Origin: Candidatus Neoruminococcus faecicola
GTDB lineage: Bacteria > Bacillota > Clostridia > Oscillospirales > Ruminococcaceae
Assembly: GCA_904398325.1 (NCBI GenBank)
Contig: CAJFPC010000054.1
Location: 1-39,323 of the forward strand
Length of the DNA stretch: 39,323 nucleotides
Direction of reading: 5' to 3'
In this document: positions 31,388-38,391 of the stretch, one piece after another
How the letters are laid out: every line of letters starts with the position of its first letter
Numbering within the stretch: position 1 is the first letter of the stretch
Made by a program: the position numbers and the translations under genes
Notes under the pieces: generated by a model
Seen by the model: the letters and a program-made list of their open reading frames with translations, nothing else
What the model was told of the DNA's origin: nothing
Databases searched by the model: none

Positions 31388-32926
31388 TCACTCCAGGGTG
31401 GGGGCGGAAAGGGTTTCTTTGATTTCGTCGATCTGGCTGCGGATTTTTTCCTCGGCCTCGTTCATAAGCAGGCCGCGGTTGTGCTGGTAATAGCGGTCGC
31501 AGCCGTTTTCCGAGATGAATTTGGCGCTGTAGAAATTCACCGTCAATTCGGTGATGAAGACCACCATCTCCTGGCTGTCGGGGAAAACCGCCTCCATAAA
31601 GTCGAAGGCGTGGTCCAGCATGGCGGAGGTTTCCTCGATGATCTGGCTGCGGCGCTCGACCTCCTCTTGGAACAGGCTGCGGATGCGGTCAAAGGCGGCC
31701 AGCGGCTCCGCCAGATGCTCGGCGCGCAGCACGGTGTAATAGCTCTCCAGGGCCTTTTCCACCTGCAGCATGCTGTGTTCCTCCAGCCGGTCGATCTGCT
31801 GCGCCTCTTTTTTGGCCTTCAGCGTTTCATGGTATTGCTGGGTGAACGCCTCCAGCACCTGGCCGGGGCGGGGGGCGCCTTCTTCGGTCATGGCGGCCTT
31901 CAGGCTCTTGAGCTCCTCAAACAGGCCGGTGACGAACTGATCCTGCAGGTAGCTCTGCTGGAAGGCGCTGCCCAGCCGCGCCAGGATCAGGCTGATGACG
32001 CTGAGCTTTTCGTCGAAGGGGACGCTGCGCAGCTTCATGACCTTTTCCCGGTCGAAGCAGCCTCTGAGCACCTCTTCCACCTGGTAGTCGCTCTGGTATT
32101 TGTAGTAAAGCTCCAGATAATTGGCGAAATCCTTGGCGATGCGCCGGTGCTGGATATACTGGAAGATCAGATCCTGGTCCACCGGGATGCCGAGCTTCTC
32201 ATAGACCTGGATCATCTGGCTGAGATCCTCCCAGCCGCGGGCAGTGGCGAAGCTGACCCCGTCCACCGTGGTCTGGATCTGATAAAAGCACTCCCGCTTG
32301 AGGTCCAGATAGGAGATAATGGCGTGGTGGATGCCGTTCTGGTAGGCGTATTCCTTCCAGACGGTAAAATCTTCCCGGACGTCGATTTTTTTGACGCGGT
32401 CCAAAGTGACGATATCGAATTCCCGCACGGATTTGTTGTATTCCGCCGGGTTGCCCGCCGCCACAATGATCCAGCCGTCCGGCACCTTTTTGTTGCCGAA
32501 GGTCTTGCACTGCAGAAACTGCAGCATGGCCGGGGCCAGCGTCTCGGAAACGCAGTTGATTTCGTCGATGAAGAGGATGCCCTCCTTTAGGCCGGTGGAC
32601 TCCATTTTGTCATAGACCGAGGCGATGATCTCGCTCATGGTGTATTCGGTGATAGAGTACTCTTTGCCGCCGTATTGCTTTTGGCGGATAAAGGGCAGGC
32701 CGATGGCGCTCTGGCGGGTATGGTGGGTGATGGTGTAAGCCACCAGGCCGATGCCGCACTCCCGGGCGATCTGTTCCATAATCTGGGTCTTGCCGATGCC
32801 CGGAGGGCCCATCAGCAAAATCGGCCGCTGGCGGATGGCGGGGATCAGATACCCGCCGAATTCATCCTTGGCCAGGTATGCCCGGATGGCGTTTTTCACT
32901 TCGTTTTTCGCTTGCTTGATATTCAT
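31388..32926 (-). CDS. MoxR-family AAA+ ATPase
   Basis: This 512-aa AAA+ protein has Walker A GPPGIGKT at about 40-47, Walker B ILFIDEIN at about 117-124, and sensor Asn in AAGNPAEYN at about 159. That places it in the MoxR class, whose members partner vWA-domain proteins to remodel complexes or help insert cofactors. The C-terminal half (about 260-512) is helix-rich with long coiled-coil-like stretches and no recognised family. The ATG overlaps the vWA gene stop by four bases, so partner expression is coupled. MoxR-vWA pairs known elsewhere include RavA-ViaA and the NorQ-NorD and CbbQ-CbbO pairs. The target here is not visible. Confidence 0.9.
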   Translation of the reverse strand: MNIKQAKNEVKNAIRAYLAKDEFGGYLIPAIRQRPILLMGPPGIGKTQIMEQIARECGIGLVAYTITHHTRQSAIGLPFIRQKQYGGKEYSITEYTMSEIIASVYDKMESTGLKEGILFIDEINCVSETLAPAMLQFLQCKTFGNKKVPDGWIIVAAGNPAEYNKSVREFDIVTLDRVKKIDVREDFTVWKEYAYQNGIHHAIISYLDLKRECFYQIQTTVDGVSFATARGWEDLSQMIQVYEKLGIPVDQDLIFQYIQHRRIAKDFANYLELYYKYQSDYQVEEVLRGCFDREKVMKLRSVPFDEKLSVISLILARLGSAFQQSYLQDQFVTGLFEELKSLKAAMTEEGAPRPGQVLEAFTQQYHETLKAKKEAQQIDRLEEHSMLQVEKALESYYTVLRAEHLAEPLAAFDRIRSLFQEEVERRSQIIEETSAMLDHAFDFMEAVFPDSQEMVVFITELTVNFYSAKFISENGCDRYYQHNRGLLMNEAEEKIRSQIDEIKETLSAPTLE

Positions 32927-34272
32927 GGCAGCATTCCTCCCAACAGGCTGTTTTGCTCGTCGTTTGTATCCTCCTGCAGGTCTTCCGGTTCCAGGATCAG
33001 CTTGATGGCCCAGGCCGGCACATGCACGTCGTCATAATCCTCCTGCATGAAGATGAAGGCCACATCGTAGCCTGGCGACCGGGCAGGGTAGGTGCCCTGG
33101 CCGTCCGTAAAATACAGCAGGCCCTTGAGCCTGGTGAAAGCCCCCTGGTCGATCAGCGCGGCCACATGCTCGAACACCGGGCGGAAATCCGTCCCGCCGC
33201 CGCCGATCAGCTCAAAGGAATCCATATACTCCTTCAGGTCCTTTTCGCAGGTGATGAGCCGGTCGGACTGGATCTTGTCGTCGCACTGGATGATGTGGAT
33301 ATTGACCTTTCTAAAAAAGCTTTCCGTCTTCTTGAGCACGCTGTAGGTCTGCTCCAGAAAGGTGCGCACCAGGTCGCCCGAGCAGGACATGGAGGTGTCG
33401 ATGGCGATGACAAAATCCTCGATCTTGCTCACTTCTTTAAATTCCTGGGGCTCGATGAGCGGCATATTGCCGTAAAGCTCCAGCCCGTAGGAGTAAAATA
33501 CATAGTCGAAGGAATCCATATCCAGCTGGATTTCCTCCTTGAGCACGGCGAACTTGCGCAGGAAGGCGCGGTAATCAAAGCGCTCGCGATTTTCCACCTT
33601 CAGCTGCTCCAGCATGGCCTGGGAGCCCTCCGCCTGCTCCTTGGAGAAGGATTCCATCTCCGTCTGCATTTTTTCGCTGATATCCTGCCAGCGCTGGTTT
33701 AAATCTTCTGCCGCCGGCGGGTCTTCGGTGCCGTTGGGCCAGTATTTGTGGTCATCCACAAAAAATTCCGACTGCATCCGGCCAAAGGCGCCAGGCGAAA
33801 GGCCCATCCCCTCCAGCGCACGGTAGATGCCTTCGGCGGTGAGCACCTTCATTTTGCGCTGCATCTCCCGGTAGATGCTCCGGCGGAAAGGGGAGACCGC
33901 CCGCCGCACGCTGCGGTAGGGCAGCGAGTCGATGACGGATTCCATGGCGATGTCGCAGGCCAGGTTCCACAGCGCTTCCTCCCGTTCGCCCCGGCGCATC
34001 AAATGGCGGTAAACGCAGTGCAGCACCATATGCAGATAGGCACGGGTGATATTCTGGCGGTTTTCTTCATAGCGCTGGATCAGATACTGGGGATGGAAGA
34101 GGATGCGGTAGCCGTCGGTGCCCACCCCCTGCACCGAAAAATCCATCTCGTAGCTCAAGCTGCTCAGCGCCAGGTCCAGAAAGCGCATGTGCAAATAAAG
34201 CTCTACCCGCGCCGCATTCAAAATGCTGGACCCCACCTGGGCCAGCTGGCCGCTCAGTTCCTCAGGTTCCAC
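32923..34272 (-). CDS. vWA-domain protein with degenerate metallopeptidase-like N-terminus
   Basis: This 449-aa protein resembles DUF2201/vWA-like proteins. The N-terminal domain (about 20-130) has LHMVLHCVYRHL, with His about 81, 85 and 90 in the spacing of a zinc peptidase site. The Glu of HExxH is Met (82), so peptidase activity is unlikely. The C-terminal vWA domain (about 285-430) has a complete MIDAS: AIDTSMS (Asp 292, Ser 294, Ser 296), Thr 361 in GGGGTDFRPVF, and Asp 390 in YFTDGQG, suggesting Mg2+-dependent partner binding. A middle segment (about 180-250) is charged and helical. It lies 12 bases after the LRR gene and is coupled to the MoxR ATPase. Confidence 0.9.
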   Translation of the reverse strand: MEPEELSGQLAQVGSSILNAARVELYLHMRFLDLALSSLSYEMDFSVQGVGTDGYRILFHPQYLIQRYEENRQNITRAYLHMVLHCVYRHLMRRGEREEALWNLACDIAMESVIDSLPYRSVRRAVSPFRRSIYREMQRKMKVLTAEGIYRALEGMGLSPGAFGRMQSEFFVDDHKYWPNGTEDPPAAEDLNQRWQDISEKMQTEMESFSKEQAEGSQAMLEQLKVENRERFDYRAFLRKFAVLKEEIQLDMDSFDYVFYSYGLELYGNMPLIEPQEFKEVSKIEDFVIAIDTSMSCSGDLVRTFLEQTYSVLKKTESFFRKVNIHIIQCDDKIQSDRLITCEKDLKEYMDSFELIGGGGTDFRPVFEHVAALIDQGAFTRLKGLLYFTDGQGTYPARSPGYDVAFIFMQEDYDDVHVPAWAIKLILEPEDLQEDTNDEQNSLLGGMLP

Positions 34273-34284
34273 AAGATCCCTCCC

Positions 34285-35286
34285 TTACAGCTCAAAGGTC
34301 TTCTGCCGCACGGCAAAATGGCTGTTTTTATAATCCAAAAGATAGCTTAAGCACTCAGTTTTGCCCTTTCTGCTGGCAAGATCGATGGCCGTGCCGATGT
34401 TGTCGGCCGTATACACGCCCAACCGGCCCAGCAGCTGCAGGCGGGGCAGGTCGTCCTGTTCCAGCAGCAGGGAGGCGGCATCCTCCATATGTTCCGACAA
34501 GTAGGCTTCGTATTGCCTGCGGTGCTCCTTTGACAGCTCATAAGGATATTCCAGCCGGTTGACGGCCAGCTTGACCACCGTGTCGGGGTTGCGCTCTTTA
34601 TACATGGTGGGGAAGATGGAATCGTACTCGCTGAAATTCACTTCTCCGTCCTGGGTGCACTGGCGGTAGCGGTAGCCCGCCCCCAGGATATAATAGTCAA
34701 AGCTTTTGGCCAGGGCTGCGGATTTGTTTTCCACCGCCTCTTCGTAATATTCAGGGAAGGAGAGCCGCGCCACGGCGCCGGGGCCCTCCAGCGGGGAAAA
34801 GTCCAGCTGGATTTCCATTTCCTGCTGCACCTCCATGCCCAGGTTGTGGACGCCGCTCTTTTTACCGGCAGTGTGAAGGATTTCGATGCGCTTGAGTTCA
34901 AAGCAGTTCATCAGCATGCCGGTGCCAAGCTTGACCGCCCGGTCGGAAAGGTGCAGCCGGCGCAGGCTGCGGCAGTTGTAAAAGGCATAGTTGCCGATTT
35001 CTGTTGTCATTTCTGGCAGAAAGATTTCCTCCAGGGCGGCGCAGGGGGCCTCCGGCGGCTGGGAAGCCAGCGCTTCCTCGTGCAGCCAGAGGGTGCGCGT
35101 GCCGGCCGGCAGGGTGATTTTCCCTTCTCCCGCCGGGGAAAAAGCATAAGGCCCAATGCGGGTGACAGGGCAGCCCTCGATTTGCTCCGGCAGGCGGATG
35201 AGCACATCCTCGCTGCGGCAGCGCAGAATGGCGGCCCCGCCTTCCTCCAGCGTATATTCCAAAAGGCAGTTGCAGACTTCCTTCAA
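34285..35286 (-). CDS. LRR (BspA-type) protein with helical/ankyrin-like C-terminus
   Basis: This 333-aa protein shows BspA-like leucine-rich repeats at about 25-155 (LIRLPEQIEGCPVTRIGPYAF, EIFLPEMTTEIGNYAFYNCRSLRRLHLSD). A unique middle region follows, then a helix-rich tail (about 270-330) resembling an ankyrin helix pair (GTAIDLASRKGKTECLSYLLDY). The start is a TTG at 35286, since AAAGGAGG lies eight bases before it and no better start is in reach. No signal peptide is seen, so it is cytosolic. As first gene of the operon, it probably provides a binding module for the vWA-MoxR pair (inference). Acting as the sensor or target adaptor is a guess. Confidence 0.8.
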   Translation of the reverse strand: MKEVCNCLLEYTLEEGGAAILRCRSEDVLIRLPEQIEGCPVTRIGPYAFSPAGEGKITLPAGTRTLWLHEEALASQPPEAPCAALEEIFLPEMTTEIGNYAFYNCRSLRRLHLSDRAVKLGTGMLMNCFELKRIEILHTAGKKSGVHNLGMEVQQEMEIQLDFSPLEGPGAVARLSFPEYYEEAVENKSAALAKSFDYYILGAGYRYRQCTQDGEVNFSEYDSIFPTMYKERNPDTVVKLAVNRLEYPYELSKEHRRQYEAYLSEHMEDAASLLLEQDDLPRLQLLGRLGVYTADNIGTAIDLASRKGKTECLSYLLDYKNSHFAVRQKTFEL

Positions 35287-35330
35287 GCCTATTTCCTCCT
35301 TTTTCTGGGGAGAATTCCACTCGGTTTATT

Positions 35331-35339
35331 ATCATATCA
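35331..35339 (-). promoter_or_regulatory. Extended -10 promoter of the LRR-vWA-MoxR operon
   Basis: On the minus strand TGATATGAT (35339-35331) is an extended -10 (TG-A-TATGAT) about 45 bases before the TTG start. No good -35 is seen, which fits an extended -10 promoter. Confidence 0.5.
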
Positions 35340-35417
35340 CAAAAGCGGGAAAAAAGCGAGTGCCGGCAGGGAGATTCTGCTGCGCGCCATTCACCGGTCG
35401 AAAAGGCTGTCAAAATA

Positions 35418-35426
35418 TGATACAAT
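35418..35426 (+). promoter_or_regulatory. Extended -10 promoter of the Imm-5-like gene
   Basis: TGATACAAT (35418-35426) is an extended -10 promoter about 40 bases before the ATG at 35468. No good -35 is seen. Confidence 0.5.
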
Positions 35427-35467
35427 ACCCCAAAACAGGGGGTATAAGCCTTTGGGAGGAAAGAAGC

Positions 35468-36016
35468 ATGGATTGGATGGAGGAGGCGGCCGTACGGCTG
35501 AAAAAGAGAAGAGAGATCCTCTTTTCAAAAGATTCGGTATACCTGCAGGATCTGCGGTCTCTCTTGCGGGAACAGAACCATAAGGTGCTGACCTTATGGG
35601 CGCTGGATCTTGCAGCGGAATCCGCCGCGGCGCTTAAAGAAAAATACCCGCAGGAGCGGCGCCCGGAAGAGGCGCTGGCTGCCGCTTGGGATTGGGCGTC
35701 AGGCAGGATAAAAATGCGGGAGGCCCAGCGGAAGATTCTGGATTGCCACGCCTTCGCCAAGGAATTGGAGCAAAAGGAGGATATCGCGCTTTGCCATGCC
35801 ATCGGGCAGGCCTGCGCAGTGGTGCACGCCCCGGGCCACGCCATGGGCTATCCCATCTATGATCTGACTGCTATTCTCCGCCGGCTGGGCATCAAACATG
35901 CCGCCGGGGCGGTGGAACAGCGCAAACAGGATTATATCGACCGGCTGTTTTATTGGGCGGACCGCAGCGGCGATCCCCAGCGCAGATGGGCCTCCTTTTT
36001 GGAACAGCAGCCTTAA
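35468..36016 (+). CDS. Imm-5-like putative immunity protein
   Basis: This 182-aa protein matches my memory of the Firmicutes 'putative immunity protein' (Imm-5-like) family: helix-rich, with RRPEEALAAAWDWASGRIKM, REAQRKILDCHAFAKELEQKEDIALCHAIGQACAVVH and GHAMGYPIYDLTAILRRLGI. The ATG at 35468 follows GGGAGG. The family name comes from association with polymorphic toxins elsewhere. No toxin gene is seen here, so the protein is an orphan, and its role may be different. It is divergent from the MoxR-vWA operon, whose start lies about 180 bases away. Confidence 0.65.
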   Translation: MDWMEEAAVRLKKRREILFSKDSVYLQDLRSLLREQNHKVLTLWALDLAAESAAALKEKYPQERRPEEALAAAWDWASGRIKMREAQRKILDCHAFAKELEQKEDIALCHAIGQACAVVHAPGHAMGYPIYDLTAILRRLGIKHAAGAVEQRKQDYIDRLFYWADRSGDPQRRWASFLEQQP

Positions 36017-36072
36017 GGACGTCTGCCGGCGCTAAGGGGCAGGGCAGTTTTCCGGATCGCTTTATGCCATAA

Positions 36073-36098
36073 AAAAAGAGCGCGCGAGCGCTCTTTTT
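36073..36098. terminator. Bidirectional terminator between convergent genes
   Basis: An 11-bp stem AAAAAGAGCGC/GCGCTCTTTTT (36073-36083, 36088-36098) with GNRA-like loop GCGA lies between the Imm-5-like gene and the DUF554 gene and can end both. Confidence 0.92.
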
Positions 36099-36105
36099 CG
36101 TCGGG

Positions 36106-36786
36106 TCAAAGCAGGCTTTTGAGAAGAAAAAACACCGGCGGCACCAAAAGGGAAGGCAGCAGGTTCATCGTGTTGATTTTCTGGATCCCCAGAATGGAGA
36201 TGCCGGAGGAAAGGATGAGAATCCCGCCCAGCGCCGAGATTTCCGTCATCAGCGCCGGGGTCAGAAAGGGCTCGATCACCCCTGCGAACAGATAGATCGC
36301 CCCCTGCCAGCAGAAAAGAATCGGCGCTGCCAGGGCGATGCCGATGCCGAAATTGGAGGCCAGCACCGTGGAGGTGACCAGGTCCAGGATCGCGTTGGTA
36401 AGTAAAAAGGTGTGGTTCTTGTGCAGGGCGCTCTCAATGGGCCCCAGGATGGAAAGGGTGCCGATGCAGAACAGCAGCACCGCGGTGGAAAGCCCCTGCG
36501 CCAGATTCCCGCCGCCGGAAAAACGCCCCACCAGCCGCTGGAACCGGATATCGATTTTAGCAATCTGCCCCAGCAGCGCGCCGATGGCCAGGCTGATGAT
36601 AAACAGCACCGGGTATTCGCTCTCAGGCAGGTTGGCGGCGATATTGCTGATGCCCAGGGCGCTGGCGGCCAGCCCCATAGCCTGCATCAGGGTGGTCTGA
36701 TATTCCGGCCGGATACCTCTTTTGAGCGTGCTGCCGATCAGGCTGCCGGTGAGGATGGTGAGAGTATTGGTGATGGTGCCGATCAT
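36106..36786 (-). CDS. DUF554 family membrane protein
   Basis: This 226-aa protein begins MIGTITNTLTILTGSLIGSTLKRG, the common start of DUF554 (YdfK/YqgA-like) proteins. About six to seven hydrophobic segments are visible, including GLAASALGISNIA, PVLFIISLAIGALLGQ and ILILSSGISILGIQKINTMN. The function of the family is unknown, with suggested transport. The ATG at 36786 is preferred over an upstream ATG because the family start is here and AAAGGGGGAAAAGG precedes it. A promoter lies 53 bases upstream. Confidence 0.88.
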   Translation of the reverse strand: MIGTITNTLTILTGSLIGSTLKRGIRPEYQTTLMQAMGLAASALGISNIAANLPESEYPVLFIISLAIGALLGQIAKIDIRFQRLVGRFSGGGNLAQGLSTAVLLFCIGTLSILGPIESALHKNHTFLLTNAILDLVTSTVLASNFGIGIALAAPILFCWQGAIYLFAGVIEPFLTPALMTEISALGGILILSSGISILGIQKINTMNLLPSLLVPPVFFLLKSLL

Positions 36787-36838
36787 GCTGCGCCTTTTCC
36801 CCCTTTGCCGGCGGATTAGCTTCCGCTGCGGCAAGGCC

Positions 36839-36867
36839 AGTATAGCAAAAAAACGCCCGGAATACAA
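36839..36867 (-). promoter_or_regulatory. Promoter of the DUF554 gene
   Basis: On the minus strand TTGTAT (36867-36862), a 17-base spacer and TATACT (36844-36839) form a good promoter just upstream of the gene. Confidence 0.8.
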
Positions 36868-36877
36868 GAATGCCGGC

Positions 36878-37090
36878 TTAGGGGGAATCCAGGGCGTCCT
36901 CCACGGCATCCCTCAGATGGACCGGACTGAGCTGCAGGCGGCTGAACTGCCTTGCCAGCCCGGCGGCAAACGCCCGGGAAGGGGATACGTCCCCCACAAA
37001 GGCTGCCTGCCGCCAGCGGCCGCGCCCTTTGTGATAGCAGCGAATACCATAGGTGCAGCAGATCCCGGCTTCGGGGCAGCGGATCAGCAT
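36878..37090 (-). CDS. Small DUF6514-like protein
   Basis: This 70-aa protein resembles the small Clostridia DUF6514 family (basic strand region YGIRCYHKGRGRW, then SRAFAAGLARQF and a C-terminal helix PVHLRDAVEDALDS). Function is unknown. The ATG is one base after the stop of the Xre gene (TAAAATG), so it is translationally coupled to it, which suggests joint function (inference). No strong ribosome site of its own is visible. Confidence 0.55.
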   Translation of the reverse strand: MLIRCPEAGICCTYGIRCYHKGRGRWRQAAFVGDVSPSRAFAAGLARQFSRLQLSPVHLRDAVEDALDSP

Positions 37091-37091
37091 T

Positions 37092-37328
37092 TTAACGGGT
37101 CGATAGCGGTACAATCAGCTCCGCCTCCTCTCGGAAAATTTCCACATCAATCCCCAGCAGCAGGATCAGCCGCAGCGTCACCACAGAGCTGGGAAGGAAC
37201 GTGCCGCTTTCAATATACTGATACCATCGCACAGAGATCGAGGCAGCTTCCGCGACCTGCTCCTGGGTCAGCCCCAGGCTGGTGCGCGCATGCAGTACTT
37301 CTCGGGAAAACGCAGTTTTTAAGGACAT
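37092..37328 (-). CDS. Xre-family helix-turn-helix regulator
   Basis: This 78-aa protein is a Cro/C1-type HTH: LGLTQEQVAEAASISVRWYQYIESGTFLPSSVVTLRLILLLGID. The ATG at 37328 has AAGGAGGG before it. A longer in-frame start exists upstream, but the extra residues are unlike the family. It is coupled to the DUF6514-like gene. Its DNA target is not identified. The AT-rich region upstream has many short dyads. Confidence 0.85.
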   Translation of the reverse strand: MSLKTAFSREVLHARTSLGLTQEQVAEAASISVRWYQYIESGTFLPSSVVTLRLILLLGIDVEIFREEAELIVPLSTR

Positions 37329-37902
37329 AAACGATCCCTCCTTGGGGAAGAATATGCCATTCATTTTTGTATGGACACGAACCATTACTGCATGTTGTTC
37401 ATTTCGCTGAAAAAATTCTCCAAAGCAGATAAAAAAGAATAACCGCGGCATATTTATTCGGCACTTTTTTTGTCGCTTTATCGGTTAAACTGAAAAACAT
37501 GTCGAATTTACTGTGATATTTATCAGATGTCACGAATTACATGAAATGAAAATAATTTATAATTATTCTTTTATGCAGTCTGAACGACTTATCATATTCC
37601 TGCAGGAACCGGCTGTCAAAGGCCATTTGTCATGAAAAGAAATTCAAATATAATGAATATAATTCAAAAATGAATCTATCGTTAACACCGCCGCTGCATT
37701 TTGTCAACGCTTTCAAAAGCCACGGCATTATGGTACAATGGCATTTGTTTCTTTCCCCAGCCCATTTTATGCAGAAGAAAGGGGGCCGTGGTCTCGGGGC
37801 AGCTGGCAGGGTAGCAGGCACACCATTGTGGAATTGATATTATTTCAAAGTGAGAACGATATCATTTTCAGCCAAAATTCATTCGTGCATTTTTACAAGA
37901 GT
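37329..37902. other. AT-rich intergenic region with dyads
   Basis: About 570 bases without a supported gene. It includes a 7-bp inverted repeat AATAATT/AATTATT (37551-37557, 37561-37567), and a TGGTACAAT extended -10 (37731-37739) whose transcript would contain no convincing gene. Short A/T-rich direct repeats lie around 37640-37680, and GATATT/GATATC sites at 37835-37840 and 37858-37863 match the operator-like palindrome further right. Likely regulatory DNA or decayed sequence. Confidence 0.4.
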
Positions 37903-37923
37903 TGCTATAATTTTGATATCAAA
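37903..37923 (+). promoter_or_regulatory. Extended -10 promoter with palindromic operator candidate for the RHH gene
   Basis: TGCTATAAT (37903-37911) is an extended -10. The 12-base perfect palindrome TTTGATATCAAA (37912-37923) follows at once, covering the expected transcription start. It suits an autorepressor site for the ribbon-helix-helix protein encoded next. Similar GATAT cores lie at 37835 and 37858. Confidence 0.55.
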
Positions 37924-37942
37924 CGACAAAGGATGACAGCTT

Positions 37943-38116
37943 ATGGGTGATTACTATACGCCATTCTCGCTGCGGATTCCGGAGGAACTGCTGGAAAGGA
38001 TCAAGGCGAGGGCGAAAAAGAACTGCCGTTCGGCCAACAAGGAGATCGAGTATATGCTGACGCAGTATCTGGACATGATCCACGATGGAACAGAGCAAAG
38101 TGGGTCGCAGGAATAA
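37943..38116 (+). CDS. Arc-type ribbon-helix-helix DNA-binding protein
   Basis: This 57-aa protein fits the Arc/MetJ fold: strand YTPFSLRIP (about 5-13), helix PEELLERIKARAKKN (about 13-27), then SANKEIEYMLTQYLDMIH (about 30-47). It lacks a toxin-like partner nearby. The ATG at 37943 follows AAAGG, 11 bases away. A palindrome sits at its promoter, so autorepression is likely (inference). What else it regulates is unknown. The secreted-protein gene downstream is a candidate. Confidence 0.75.
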   Translation: MGDYYTPFSLRIPEELLERIKARAKKNCRSANKEIEYMLTQYLDMIHDGTEQSGSQE

Positions 38117-38184
38117 CGAACACAGCCTGCCAATATTTTTTCAAGTTACGTCAAGCGCCGGCGCCGCTCTGCTTAAGCGGGGCA

Positions 38185-38213
38185 GCACCCTGTTTTGGTG
38201 CAAAAATTTTTTT
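38185..38213 (+). terminator. Weak terminator after the RHH gene
   Basis: GCACC (38185-38189) pairs with GGTGC (38197-38201), followed by AAAAA and seven T (38207-38213). The stem is only 5 bp, so this is moderate. Confidence 0.5.
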
Positions 38214-38258
38214 CTCTCCATGCAATAATCTGGCAGCCGGCGCGCACTATAATGGCGA

Positions 38259-38319
38259 ATGGGGGATTTTCTTCCTCCGTGATGCACAAGCGATTGACAA
38301 GGCTGTAAAAATCCCCCAT
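38259..38319. repeat. 12-bp perfect inverted repeat over the promoter of the acidic secreted protein
   Basis: ATGGGGGATTTT (38259-38270) and AAAATCCCCCAT (38308-38319) are perfect complements, with 37 bases between. The right arm covers the spacer end and -10 of the promoter at 38294-38322. It could be a regulator operator pair or, if transcribed from a TATAAT at 38248-38253, an RNA hairpin. No T-run follows. Confidence 0.6.
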
Positions 38320-38322
38320 AAT
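38294..38322 (+). promoter_or_regulatory. Promoter of the acidic secreted protein gene
   Basis: Consensus TTGACA (38294-38299), a 17-base spacer and CATAAT (38317-38322) form a strong promoter about 70 bases before the ATG at 38392. Confidence 0.85.
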
Positions 38323-38391
38323 AGGGGCAAGGGCACTGTGTTCCCCACACGTTCAAACTGGTGCCCGATTTTGGAAAGGAAGGTTAGAACC

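Noticed and set aside
37769..37837. 22-residue basic frame (M-Q-K-K-G-G-R-G-...) downstream of an extended -10
   Set aside because: No ribosome site precedes it. Without homologues it cannot be called a gene.
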